Positions 24,668 through 32,558 of a DNA stretch of 56,669 nt are shown in pieces. The notes beneath the pieces are model-generated. The model worked only from the letters and a program-made list of their open reading frames with translations, had not been told where the DNA came from and did no database searches. Origin of the DNA: an uncultured Pseudokineococcus sp. (GTDB taxonomy: Bacteria; Actinomycetota; Actinomycetes; Actinomycetales; Quadrisphaeraceae); assembly GCF_947499845.1 (NCBI RefSeq), contig NZ_CANMPM010000018.1, positions 1 through 56,669 of the forward strand. Reading direction: 5' to 3'. Positions within the stretch are counted from its first letter, which is position 1, and each line of letters opens with the position of its first letter. Made by a program: the position numbers and the translations under genes.

Positions 24668-24720
24668 CCGGCGGGAGGGGCCGGCGGGAGGGGCCGGCGG
24701 GAGGGGCCGGCGGGAGGGGG
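24668..24720. repeat. 13-bp GC-rich tandem repeat x4
   Basis: Four copies of CCGGCGGGAGGGG (starts at 24668, 24681, 24694, 24707) preceded by two decayed copies from about 24640. They occupy the gap between two convergent genes. G-runs on the plus strand occur at regular spacing, so a G-quadruplex is conceivable. Confidence 0.85.
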
Positions 24721-24748
24721 CCGCCCCGGCGGGCGGCCCCTCCCCTGC

Positions 24749-25771
24749 TCAGTCGAGCGTGCGCGTGCGCTGCGCGACCCCGGCGGGGCCGTAGGGGTAG
24801 TCGGCCACGGCGGGGGCGCTGGCCTCGTCGAGCTTCGCCGTCTCGACGTCGGTGAGGTGCAGGCCGACGGCGCCGAGGTTGCCCTCGAGCTGCTCGGGGG
24901 TGCGGACGCCGAGGATGACCGAGGAGACGCCCGGGCGGTCGTGCAGCCACGCCAGGGCCACCTGCGCCATCGTCGCGCCCCGCCCCTCGGCGACCTGCTG
25001 CAGCGCCTCGAGGACGTCCCACGTCTGCTGGCTGCCGCTGCGCTTGTCGTAGGCCTCCATGCCGCGCTGCGGGTCCTCGCCCAGGCGCGTGGCCCCCTCG
25101 GGGCGGGCGTCGCGGCGGTACTTGCCGCTGAGCCAGCCCCCGGCGAGGGGGCTCCAGGGCAGCAGCCCGAGGCCCCCGGCGACCGCCGCGGGCACGATCT
25201 CGTGCTCGGTCTCGCGGACGAGCAGGTTGTACTGCGGCTGGTGGCTCACGAGCGGGAACCGCCCGGCGGCCAGGGCGGTCATGGTGGCGGTCTGCCAGCC
25301 CGTGTAGTTCGACAGGCCCGCGTAGCCGATCTTGCCCTGGTGCACGGCGTCCTCGAGGAAGCCCGCGGTCTCCTCCATCGGCGTCACGGCCTCGTGGGCG
25401 TGCACCTGGTAGAGGTCGACGTGGTCGACGCCGAGGCGCTGCAGCGAGCGGTCGAGCGAGCGGCGCAGGTTGCGGCGGGAGCCCCCGGCGTCGCGCGGCT
25501 CGACGCCGCGGCTGGGGAAGCGGCCCTTGGTGGCCAGGACGACCCGGTCGCGCGTGCTCGAGCCCTGCGCGGCCATCCAGCGACCGATGATCGACTCGGA
25601 CAGGCCGCCGGCGTAGACGTCGGCCGTCTCGAGGACGAGGCCGCCGGCGTCCACGTACTGCGACATCATCTCGAACGAGGCGGCCTCGTCGGCCTCCGCC
25701 CCGAACGTCATGGTGCCGAGCGCGTAGGTCGAGACGGCCAGGCCGCTGCGGCCGAGGGTGCGGTGCTCCAT
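24749..25771 (-). CDS. aldo/keto reductase
   Basis: 340 residues from ATG 25771 (GGAGGAG 9 nt upstream). The NADP-dependent AKR barrel is shown by the catalytic tetrad: D in ETADVY, Y in the same motif, K in LATKGRF and H in YQVHAHE. Later blocks are LSNYTGWQ, SHQPQYNLL, PWSPLAGGWLSGKY and the cofactor-binding end VILGVRTPEQLEGNL. It resembles general stress or xenobiotic oxidoreductases (YajO/AKR11 type). The substrate is unknown. It lies next to a second, diverged AKR on the same strand. Confidence 0.9.
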   Translation of the reverse strand: MEHRTLGRSGLAVSTYALGTMTFGAEADEAASFEMMSQYVDAGGLVLETADVYAGGLSESIIGRWMAAQGSSTRDRVVLATKGRFPSRGVEPRDAGGSRRNLRRSLDRSLQRLGVDHVDLYQVHAHEAVTPMEETAGFLEDAVHQGKIGYAGLSNYTGWQTATMTALAAGRFPLVSHQPQYNLLVRETEHEIVPAAVAGGLGLLPWSPLAGGWLSGKYRRDARPEGATRLGEDPQRGMEAYDKRSGSQQTWDVLEALQQVAEGRGATMAQVALAWLHDRPGVSSVILGVRTPEQLEGNLGAVGLHLTDVETAKLDEASAPAVADYPYGPAGVAQRTRTLD

Positions 25772-25858
25772 CGCGGTGCTCTCCTCCGGTGGGGTGTCCG
25801 CCCACCCTGCCCCCCGGGGACGTCCCGGGCGAGGTGGGCGGACCGCCCCTCCCCCGGC

Positions 25859-26830
25859 TCAGGCGAAGCCGGCGTCCTCCCGCGGCGCGTAGTGCTCCTC
25901 GAGGCGCGCGGCCTCGTCGTCGGTCAGCTCGAGCTCGACGGCGGCGACCGCGTCGTCGAGGTGGTGGGGCTTCGTCGTCCCGACGATGGGCGCGGACACC
26001 GCGGGACGGCGCATGACCCAGGCCAGCGCCACCTGCGCCGGCGTCACGCCGCGCTCGCGGGCGACCTGGGCGACGGCGTCGACGATGCGCGCGTCGTCGT
26101 CGCGGTAGAGGCCCTTGCCGAACTCGTCGGTGTCGCTGCGCGCGGTCTCGGAGTCCCACGGCCGCGTCAGGCGGCCCCGGGCCAGCGGGCTCCAGGGGAT
26201 GGCGCCGACGCCGGTGGCCTCGCAGTACGGCAGCATCTCGCGCTCCTCCTCGCGCATGAGGAGGTTGTAGTGGTCCTGCATGGAGACGAAGGGCGTCCAC
26301 CCGTGGCGCTCGGCGACGTGCTGCATCTGCTGGAACTGCCAGGCCCACATCGACGAGGCGCCGAGGTAGCGGGCCTTGCCCGCCCGCACGACGTCGTGGA
26401 GGGCCTCCATCGTCTCCTCGACCGGCGTCGCCGGGTCGAAGCGGTGGATCTGGTAGAGGTCGACGTGGTCGACGCCGAGGCGCCGCAGGCTGTTGTCGAC
26501 CTCCGTGAGGATCGCCCTCCGCGAGAGCCCGGCGCCGTTCGGGCCCGGGCGCATGCGCCCGTGGACCTTCGTCGCGATGACGACGTCGTCGCGGGAGGCC
26601 ATGTCGCGCAGCGCGCGCCCGACGATCTCCTCGCTCGTGCCGTCGGAGTACACGTTGGCCGTGTCGAAGAAGGTCACCCCCGCCTCGAGCGCGCGGCGGA
26701 TGGACTCCCGGCTCTCCTCCTCCGGCATGGACCAGGGGTGCCCGCCCCGCTCGGGGACGCCGTAGCTCATGCACCCCAGGGCGATCCGCGAGATCTCCAG
26801 CCCGGTGCTGCCCAGCCTCGTGTACTGCAC
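25859..26830 (-). CDS. aldo/keto reductase (second paralogue)
   Basis: 323 residues. GTG 26830 follows AGGAGG by 5 nt, deciding this start. The AKR tetrad is D/Y in FDTANVYSDG, K in IATKVHGRM and H in YQIHRFDP. Family blocks YLGASSMWAWQ, SMQDHYNLL, PWSPLARGRL and PIVGTTKPHHLDDAV are intact. It differs enough from its neighbour (88 bp downstream) that this is an old duplication or independent acquisition. Probably NADPH-dependent carbonyl reduction; substrate unknown. Confidence 0.9.
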   Translation of the reverse strand: MQYTRLGSTGLEISRIALGCMSYGVPERGGHPWSMPEEESRESIRRALEAGVTFFDTANVYSDGTSEEIVGRALRDMASRDDVVIATKVHGRMRPGPNGAGLSRRAILTEVDNSLRRLGVDHVDLYQIHRFDPATPVEETMEALHDVVRAGKARYLGASSMWAWQFQQMQHVAERHGWTPFVSMQDHYNLLMREEEREMLPYCEATGVGAIPWSPLARGRLTRPWDSETARSDTDEFGKGLYRDDDARIVDAVAQVARERGVTPAQVALAWVMRRPAVSAPIVGTTKPHHLDDAVAAVELELTDDEAARLEEHYAPREDAGFA

Positions 26831-26961
26831 GTCGACCTCCTGCTCCGCGTCCCGGGCGGGTCCCGCGGCGCGGTGACCACGCGACCACGTCCGCGCGCCC
26901 GCCGCACCCCCGGGCCGCATCACCGGCCCGGCCGCCCGGCGTCCCCGCCCGCCGGCTTCCG

Positions 26962-28182
26962 TCAGGCCGTCGCGCGGCGCGACGCGACGAGCGCCAGGGA
27001 CAGCCCCAGCGTCATCAGCGCCGCCATCGGCACCACCGAGCCGGTGCCGACGGCGCCGGTCACCGGGATGACGAGCGCGCCGCAGGTGAAGGCGAGCCCG
27101 CCGCTCAGCGCCGAGGCCGTGCCGCGCGCGCGGTCCCCGGCGGCCTGCGCGAGCGCGAAGCCGGCCGGCAGCACGAGCCCCATGCCCGCGGTGAGGCCGG
27201 AGAGGAGCACCCAGACGAGCGGGAAGGGCGGCGGCCCGCCGGCCACGGCCGGCGCCAGCAGGGCGGCGACCAGCAGGAGGGCCGACGACCCGGCGGCCAC
27301 CGCGAGACCGGTGCGGCGCAGCGCCGTCGCCGGCCAGCGGTGCACGAGGCGGGCGAAGGCGAAGCTCGTCGCCGCCATCGCCGCGCCGTTCGCCGCGAAG
27401 ACGAGCCCGTACGTCGCGGCGCCGACGCCGTAGACGCCCTGGAGGACGAGGCTCGAGCCCCCGATGTAGCTGAAGAAGCCGACGGTGGCGAGGCAGGCGA
27501 CCACCACGTGCCGGGTGAAGCGGCGGTCCCGCAGGAGGTCGACGACCCGCGCCGCCGTGGCCGCGGCCGACGCCCCGCCGCGCTCGTGCACCGGGAGGCT
27601 CTCGGGCACGCCCCGCCAGGCCCCCAGCACCTGCAGCAGCCCGATCCCCGCGAGGACGCCGAAGACCAGGCGCCAGTCCCCCACCTGCAGCACCCCGGCG
27701 CCGACGGTCGGCGCGACCACCGGCCCGAGGAGCCCGACCGCCGTCAGCAGCCCGAAGCGGGAGGCGGCGTCGGCGCCCCGGTGGGTGTCGCTGACGACGG
27801 CGCGGGCGCACACCGCCCCCGCCGAGGCGGCGACGCCCTGCACGAGGCGCGCGACGACGAGGACGCCGGCGCCCGGCGCCAGCGCGCACAGCACCGAGGC
27901 GACGGCGAAGGCCGCAGGCCCGAGCAGCAGCAGCGGACGCCGCCCCACCGCGTCGCTCACCGGCCCCAGCACGAGCGATCCCACGGCGAAGCCGACGAGG
28001 AAGGCGGTGAGCGTGAGCTGCGCGGCGACGTCCCCCGTCCCGAGGTCGCGGCCGACCGCGGGCAGGGCGGGCAGGTACATGTCCGTCGCCAGCGCCGAGA
28101 CGCCGCTGAGGAGCACCAGCACCCAGAAGGCCGGCGCCCGGGTGGACGTCGTCCTGCGCGCGACCGGTCCTCGTGCTGGCAC
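26962..28182 (-). CDS. MFS drug-efflux transporter, Bcr/CflA type
   Basis: 406 residues with 12 predicted helices. Diagnostic motifs: ATDMYLPALPAVGRDL in helix 1 (Bcr/CflA signature), GPVSDAVGRRPLLLLG in loop 2-3, ARLVQGVAASAGAVCARAVVSD in helix 4 and GPVVAPTVGAGVLQVGDWRLVF in helix 5. It should export drugs or metabolites with proton antiport. GTG 28182. A run of 14 G/C bases 57-70 bp upstream could influence expression. The gene is monocistronic or co-transcribed with the AKR downstream. Confidence 0.92.
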   Translation of the reverse strand: MPARGPVARRTTSTRAPAFWVLVLLSGVSALATDMYLPALPAVGRDLGTGDVAAQLTLTAFLVGFAVGSLVLGPVSDAVGRRPLLLLGPAAFAVASVLCALAPGAGVLVVARLVQGVAASAGAVCARAVVSDTHRGADAASRFGLLTAVGLLGPVVAPTVGAGVLQVGDWRLVFGVLAGIGLLQVLGAWRGVPESLPVHERGGASAAATAARVVDLLRDRRFTRHVVVACLATVGFFSYIGGSSLVLQGVYGVGAATYGLVFAANGAAMAATSFAFARLVHRWPATALRRTGLAVAAGSSALLLVAALLAPAVAGGPPPFPLVWVLLSGLTAGMGLVLPAGFALAQAAGDRARGTASALSGGLAFTCGALVIPVTGAVGTGSVVPMAALMTLGLSLALVASRRATA

Positions 28183-28238
28183 GCCCCCACCTCACCACGC
28201 CGCGGGGACGGGCCTCCGGCCGACGGTCCTGCCGGGGC

Positions 28239-28252
28239 GGGGGGGGGGGGGG
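28239..28252. repeat. G14 homopolymer tract upstream of the MFS gene
   Basis: Fourteen consecutive G on the plus strand (C on the coding strand of the exporter), 57-70 bp upstream of its GTG. It is the longest homopolymer I noticed in the window. Confidence 0.95.
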
Positions 28253-28299
28253 ACGCGGGACCCGGCGCGCGTCCGGGAGCGGAGGTGGAGGGCCCTCCC

Positions 28300-28686
28300 T
28301 CAGGCGGGCGGGCGCAGCTCGTCCGCCGCGACGCCGTCGCCGCCCGCGACCGCCCGCATCTCGAAGAGCGCGTCGACGCCGAGCATCTCGAGCAGCTGCT
28401 GCACCTGCGGCGAGGGGCCCAGCAGCGCGGGCCGCTCGGTCGGGGCGTCGCGCCCGCGGGGAGCGGCGACCCGCAGCAGGAGCCCGAGCCCCTGGGTGTC
28501 GACGAAGCTGACGCCGCTCACGTCGATGGAGCGGACCCAGGCGAGGTCGTCGCTCGTGCTGCGGTCGAAGGTCTCGACGGCCGCCAGGTCGACGTCGCCC
28601 TCGAGGACGAGCAGCCGCTCGTCGGGCAGCGCCTGCACACGGCCGGCCGGTCGCCCGACGTCGTGCCCCCGGGGGGTGCGGTCCAT
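28300..28686 (-). CDS. STAS-domain anti-sigma-factor antagonist
   Basis: 128 residues from ATG 28686 (GAGGAGA 6 nt upstream). A compact STAS fold: LLVLEGDVDLAAVETFDR, then the phospho-site loop IDVSGVSFVDTQGLGLLL, and a C-terminal helix LLEMLGVDALF. In SpoIIAA/RsbV-type proteins the phosphorylated residue is serine in the DxSGxxFxDSxG loop; here the position is threonine (VDTQG). It is likely phosphorylated by a serine/threonine anti-sigma kinase and part of a partner-switch stress pathway. No kinase gene is adjacent. Confidence 0.85.
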   Translation of the reverse strand: MDRTPRGHDVGRPAGRVQALPDERLLVLEGDVDLAAVETFDRSTSDDLAWVRSIDVSGVSFVDTQGLGLLLRVAAPRGRDAPTERPALLGPSPQVQQLLEMLGVDALFEMRAVAGGDGVAADELRPPA

Positions 28687-28846
28687 GCGTCTCCTCGCCC
28701 GTCCGCCGGTGCTCCGTCGCGCTCGCCGGTCTGCTCCACCGAGCCCGCTGGGCCGTCCCGCGCGTCCGTCGGCGGGCACTCGCGCGTACACCGTAACCGC
28801 CGGTCGGACGGGGAGGGCGCGCGGGTCACCCCTCCGTGCGGGCCCG

Positions 28847-29782
28847 TCAGCCGCCGGGTGTCGCCGGGCGGGCGATTACCGCCGCCGCGAGGGCCTCGGT
28901 CGCCCCCGGCGCCACCTCGAGGAAGAGGGAGGGCTCCGCCAGCTCGAGCTCGAGGAGCAGCGGGCCGTCCGGGGAGGGCAGGAGGTCCACCCGGGCGTAC
29001 AGCGGCGTGGCGCCGGTCCGGGCGCGGACGACCTCCAGCGCCCGCCGCGCGACGTCCGCCTCGGCCGCCGACGGCTCACGGGCGGTGATCTGCTCGGGGG
29101 CGAAGAGGCCGTCCACGAGGTCGGCCGAGCGTCGCAGCAGCGGCCCCTTGCGGGCGGCGTGGGAGACCCGGCCGTCGAGGAGGACCACCGCCGTCTCCCC
29201 GTGGTCGTCGACGCCCGCGAGGTAGGGCTGCACCAGGGCCGTCCGGCCGCTCGCGTGGACGGCGCGCACGTGCGCCCGCGACCGATCCACCTCCTCGGCG
29301 CCCAGGCGCAGCGTGTCCTTCGAGCCCGCCGAGACCGTCGGCTTGACGACGTGCTCCCGGTCGAGGAAGGGGTGCTCCTCCCCGTCCCCGGGGGCGAGGA
29401 GGGCCGACGGGACCACGGGGAGCCCGGCCGCCCGCAGGTCCTCCAGGTAGGTCTTGTCGGTGCTCCAGCGCAGCAGGTCCGGCGGGTTGTCGAGCGCGGT
29501 GACGGCCGCCACCCGCTCCGCCCACGCGAGGAAGTCGGCCCGCCGGGGCACGTAGTCCCACGTCGAGCGGACGACGACGAGGTCGGCGGCCGCCCAGTCC
29601 TCGCCCCCGTCGTCCCAGACGGCGGGCCGGGCGTCGGCGCCCCGGCCCCGGAGGGCGCGCAGGAGGCCCTGGCCCTCGGCGTCGAGGTCCGGCAGGTCGC
29701 GGCACGTGGCGAGCAGGACGAGCGGCCGACGGGCGGAGGGGCGCCCACCGGTGGGGCGGGCGGGCGGCGGGACGGCGGTCAC
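28847..29782 (-). CDS. ATP-grasp enzyme (DcsG/RimK-like)
   Basis: 311 residues. An N-terminal pre-ATP-grasp region (LATCRDLPDLDAEGQGLL, VVVRSTWDYVPRRADFLAWAERV, LDNPPDLLRWSTDKTYLEDLRAAGLPVVPS) leads into the ATP-grasp fold: HVVKPTVSAGSKDTLRL, the strand LVQPYLAGVDDHGETAVVLLDG, and Mg-binding YARVDLLPSPDGPLLLELELAEPSLF. This matches small-molecule ligases related to DcsG (cycloserine pathway) and RimK. GTG 29782 overlaps the EcfS stop (GTGA), so it is translated with the B12-regulated transporter operon. Its substrate is unknown; a cobamide- or amino-acid-related ligation is only speculation. Confidence 0.82.
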   Translation of the reverse strand: MTAVPPPARPTGGRPSARRPLVLLATCRDLPDLDAEGQGLLRALRGRGADARPAVWDDGGEDWAAADLVVVRSTWDYVPRRADFLAWAERVAAVTALDNPPDLLRWSTDKTYLEDLRAAGLPVVPSALLAPGDGEEHPFLDREHVVKPTVSAGSKDTLRLGAEEVDRSRAHVRAVHASGRTALVQPYLAGVDDHGETAVVLLDGRVSHAARKGPLLRRSADLVDGLFAPEQITAREPSAAEADVARRALEVVRARTGATPLYARVDLLPSPDGPLLLELELAEPSLFLEVAPGATEALAAAVIARPATPGG

Positions 29783-30732
29783 CCGGCCATCCTGCCGCCC
29801 GGGGCACCACCGGCCGGGTCGTCGCCGGCCGGGTCGCCTGCGGGTGGGGCGAACGAGGTGCGGCGGACCACCCGCCGCAGGCCGGCGAGGACCGCGGGCC
29901 CGGCGAGGAGGACGCCGACGGCCGTGGTGACCGCGCGGCCGACGTCCCAGCCCAGCGAGGTGAGGGCCGAGTAGAGCAGGAGCCGGCCGAGGTTGTCCCC
30001 GAGCGGCGCGCCCGCCACGTAGGAGGCGCCCGTGCCCGCGGTCGCGAGGGGCCACCCCCAGAGGTTCATGAGCAGCCCGAAGCCCAGGGCGGCGACGACG
30101 GCGTACCCGGTGAGCAGCGCCACCTCGGCCCGCCCGCGCGGTCGGCGGGGCAGCAGCCCGGCGCCGAGCCCCACCCATCCCGCGGCGACCATCTGGAACG
30201 GCAGCCACGGCCCCACCCCCGCCGTCAGCACCGCCGAGGCGAGCAGCGACGTGCAGCCGAGGACGAAGCCGAACCCCGGGCCGAGCACCCGCCCGGCGAG
30301 CACGAGGAGGAAGAAGACGGTCTCGACGCCGACGAGGCCGGCCCCGAGGGCCCGCAGGCCCGCGTTGACGGCCGACAGCACGCCGAGCAGCGCGAGCGCG
30401 GAGACCTCGATGCCGCCGTCGGCGAGCTCGGCGAGGACGACGGCGAGGACGAGCGGCAGGAGGAGGGCGAAGAGGAGCGGGGCGCCGGCGCTGCCCGCCA
30501 GCGCGGCGCCGGCGGGCACCAGCAGCGGCCACGCGAACATCAGCAGCCCGGCGACGGAGGCCAGCGCCAGCACGAGGGCCGAGCGCGGGCGCAGCCGCAC
30601 CGCGGCGGGGCGCGGGGCGGCGGGACGACGGGCGGCGGGACGACGGGCAGCGGGGCGCGGCGCTGCGTCTCGAGGTGCTGCGTCTCGGGGCACTGCGTCT
30701 CGGGACCCCGTGCGGCGGGGCGCGCGCCTCAC
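29779..30732 (-). CDS. ECF transporter S component (probable cobalamin)
   Basis: 317 residues. The Arg/Pro/Ala-rich N-terminus (1-~50) is made of 15-bp DNA repeats. Six or so membrane helices follow, including LLLPLVLAVVLAELADGGIEVSALALLGVLSAVNAGLRALG, PGFGFVLGCTSLLASAVLTAGVGPWLPFQM (the substrate-component motif GPWLPFQM) and FGLLMNLWGWPLA. This is the substrate-binding subunit (S). GTG 30732 overlaps the EcfA stop by GTGA. The upstream cobalamin riboswitch suggests vitamin B12 or a cobamide as substrate; a riboflavin- or thiamine-type signature is not seen. Confidence 0.82.
   Translation of the reverse strand: MRRAPRRTGSRDAVPRDAAPRDAAPRPAARRPAARRPAAPRPAAVRLRPRSALVLALASVAGLLMFAWPLLVPAGAALAGSAGAPLLFALLLPLVLAVVLAELADGGIEVSALALLGVLSAVNAGLRALGAGLVGVETVFFLLVLAGRVLGPGFGFVLGCTSLLASAVLTAGVGPWLPFQMVAAGWVGLGAGLLPRRPRGRAEVALLTGYAVVAALGFGLLMNLWGWPLATAGTGASYVAGAPLGDNLGRLLLYSALTSLGWDVGRAVTTAVGVLLAGPAVLAGLRRVVRRTSFAPPAGDPAGDDPAGGAPGGRMAG
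30612..30706. repeat. 15-bp in-frame repeats in the EcfS N-terminus
   Basis: Two kinds of 15-bp unit adjoin: GGCGGGACGACGGGC copies (30618-30647) and three GCTGCGTCTCG-type copies (30662-30706). They encode AARRP and SRDA(A/V)PR repeats in the cytoplasmic N-terminus. Confidence 0.8.
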
Positions 30733-32558
30733 GACATGCCCCTCACGACGTCCCCCTCGGGGAGCCCCTCGCCGGCGAGCGCGGCCCGCACCTCGTCGGG
30801 CACCAGCCACGGCTCGGGGGCCAGGACCTTGGCGGTCTGGGGCGCGAAGGCGGGCGAGGCGGCGACGACCTCGGCGGTCGCGCCGTCGGCGACGACCCGG
30901 CCCTGGGCCATGACGACGACCCGGTCGGCCGCCCCCGCGACGAGCTCGACGTCGTGGGTGGCGAGCACGACGGCGCGGCCCTCGGCGGCGAGGGCGCGCA
31001 CGGCCTCGCCGACGCGCCGCTTGGCGCCCTCGTCGAGGCCCCGCGTCGGCTCGTCGAGCAGGACGACGCGCGGCGCCGCCGCGAGCTGCACGGCGAGCAC
31101 GAGCGCGAGGCGCTGCCCCTCGGACAGGTCGCGCGGGTGCCGGTCGTCCGGGACGCCGGGCGAGACCTCGTCGAGCAGGGCCCGGCAGGTGCCGGGCGGA
31201 CGGCCCGACTCCGCGTCCGCCTGCGCGCACTCGGCGGCCACGCTGCCGAGGTAGAGCAGGTCGCCCGGCGTCTGGGGCACGAGGCCGACGAGGGCGCGCG
31301 CGGCCGCGGGCGCCAGCGCCCCGGGGTCGCGGCGGCCCTCGGCGTCGGGTCCGTCGACGGGCCGCCGAGCCGGCCGGAGGAGGTCGCGCAGCCCGGGACG
31401 ACGACCGCGGGGCGCTGTCGTGCAGGGGTGCGCGTCCGTCCCGGCGCCCGCCGCCCCGAGCTCCGGGACGTCGCCGAGCACGCGCACGTCGCCGCCCGAC
31501 CGGGGGCCCGAGCCCTGCCACGCCCACAGCAGCGACGACTTCCCGGAGCCGTTGCGACCCATGAGGGCCACGACCTCCCCGGCCGCGAGGTCGAGGTCCA
31601 CCCCCGCGACGGCGCGCACGGCCCCGGAGCCGCGGCCGTGGACGACCGCGAGGCCGCGCGAGCGGAGGAGGGGCGGGCCGTCGTCGCGCCCGGGCGCCGG
31701 GCGGGGGGCGGGGCGACGCCCGGCGAGGCGCTCGACCAGCGGGCCGGCGCGCCGGCGGGCGTCGCGCACCGACAGCGGCGGCGGGTCCCAGCCGGCGACG
31801 CGCGCGAGCTCGACGACGGGCGGGGCGCCGTCGTGGTCGCGCATCATCGCGGCGGGCTCCCCGGCGCGGACCCGGCCGTCCCGCCCGACGAGGACGACGC
31901 GGTCGGCGTGCTGGACGACGCGCTCGAGCCGGTGCTCGGCCACGAGCACGGTGACGGCGAGGTCGTGCACGAGCCGGACGAGGGCTGCCAGGACGTCCTC
32001 GGCGGCGCCCGGGTCGAGGGCGGACGTCGGCTCGTCGAGCACGAGCACCCGCGGCCCGGCCGCGAGCACCGAGCCGATGGCCACGCGCTGCGCCTGGCCG
32101 CCGGAGAGGGTGCGCAGCGGCCGGTCGCGCAGGTCGGCGACGCCGAGGAGGTCGAGCACCTCCTCCACGCGGCGGCGCATCGCCGGGACCGGGACGGCGA
32201 GCTGCTCCATCGCGTAGGCCAGCTCGTCCTCGACCGAGTCGGTGACGAAGCCCGCCACCGGGTCCTGGCCGACGAAGCCGACGAGGTGGGCGAGGTCGCG
32301 CGGCGGCGTCGTCCGCGTGGAGGCGCCCGCCACGAGCACCTCCCCCGCGAGCTCGCCGCCGGTGAGGTGGGGCACGAGACCGCAGGCGGCCCCCAGCAGC
32401 GTCGACTTGCCGCTGCCCGTCGGCCCGGCGACGAGGCACAGCTCCCCCTCGGGGACGTCGAGGTCGACGTCGCGCAGCACGGGCCGCTCCGCGCCCGGGT
32501 AGGTGACGCTCACCCGGTCGAGGCGGAGCACCGGGGCCGGGGCGGAGGCGGAGGTCAC
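30729..32558 (-). CDS. ECF transporter ATPase, fused EcfA1-EcfA2
   Basis: 609 residues with two ABC ATPase halves in one chain. Domain 1 (~10-235): Walker A GPTGSGKSTLL, Q-loop VGFVGQDP, signature LSGGQAQRVAIGS, Walker B VLVLDEPTSALDP, H-loop AEHRLE. Domain 2 (~295-580): Walker A GRNGSGKSSLL, a Q-loop at LVGLVPQTP, signature LSEGQRLALVLA, Walker B VVLLDEPTRGLDE, H-loop ATHDVE. A ~60-residue insertion follows Walker A of domain 2. It powers the EcfT/EcfS complex. GTG 32558 overlaps the EcfT stop. Confidence 0.93.
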   Translation of the reverse strand: MTSASAPAPVLRLDRVSVTYPGAERPVLRDVDLDVPEGELCLVAGPTGSGKSTLLGAACGLVPHLTGGELAGEVLVAGASTRTTPPRDLAHLVGFVGQDPVAGFVTDSVEDELAYAMEQLAVPVPAMRRRVEEVLDLLGVADLRDRPLRTLSGGQAQRVAIGSVLAAGPRVLVLDEPTSALDPGAAEDVLAALVRLVHDLAVTVLVAEHRLERVVQHADRVVLVGRDGRVRAGEPAAMMRDHDGAPPVVELARVAGWDPPPLSVRDARRRAGPLVERLAGRRPAPRPAPGRDDGPPLLRSRGLAVVHGRGSGAVRAVAGVDLDLAAGEVVALMGRNGSGKSSLLWAWQGSGPRSGGDVRVLGDVPELGAAGAGTDAHPCTTAPRGRRPGLRDLLRPARRPVDGPDAEGRRDPGALAPAAARALVGLVPQTPGDLLYLGSVAAECAQADAESGRPPGTCRALLDEVSPGVPDDRHPRDLSEGQRLALVLAVQLAAAPRVVLLDEPTRGLDEGAKRRVGEAVRALAAEGRAVVLATHDVELVAGAADRVVVMAQGRVVADGATAEVVAASPAFAPQTAKVLAPEPWLVPDEVRAALAGEGLPEGDVVRGMS

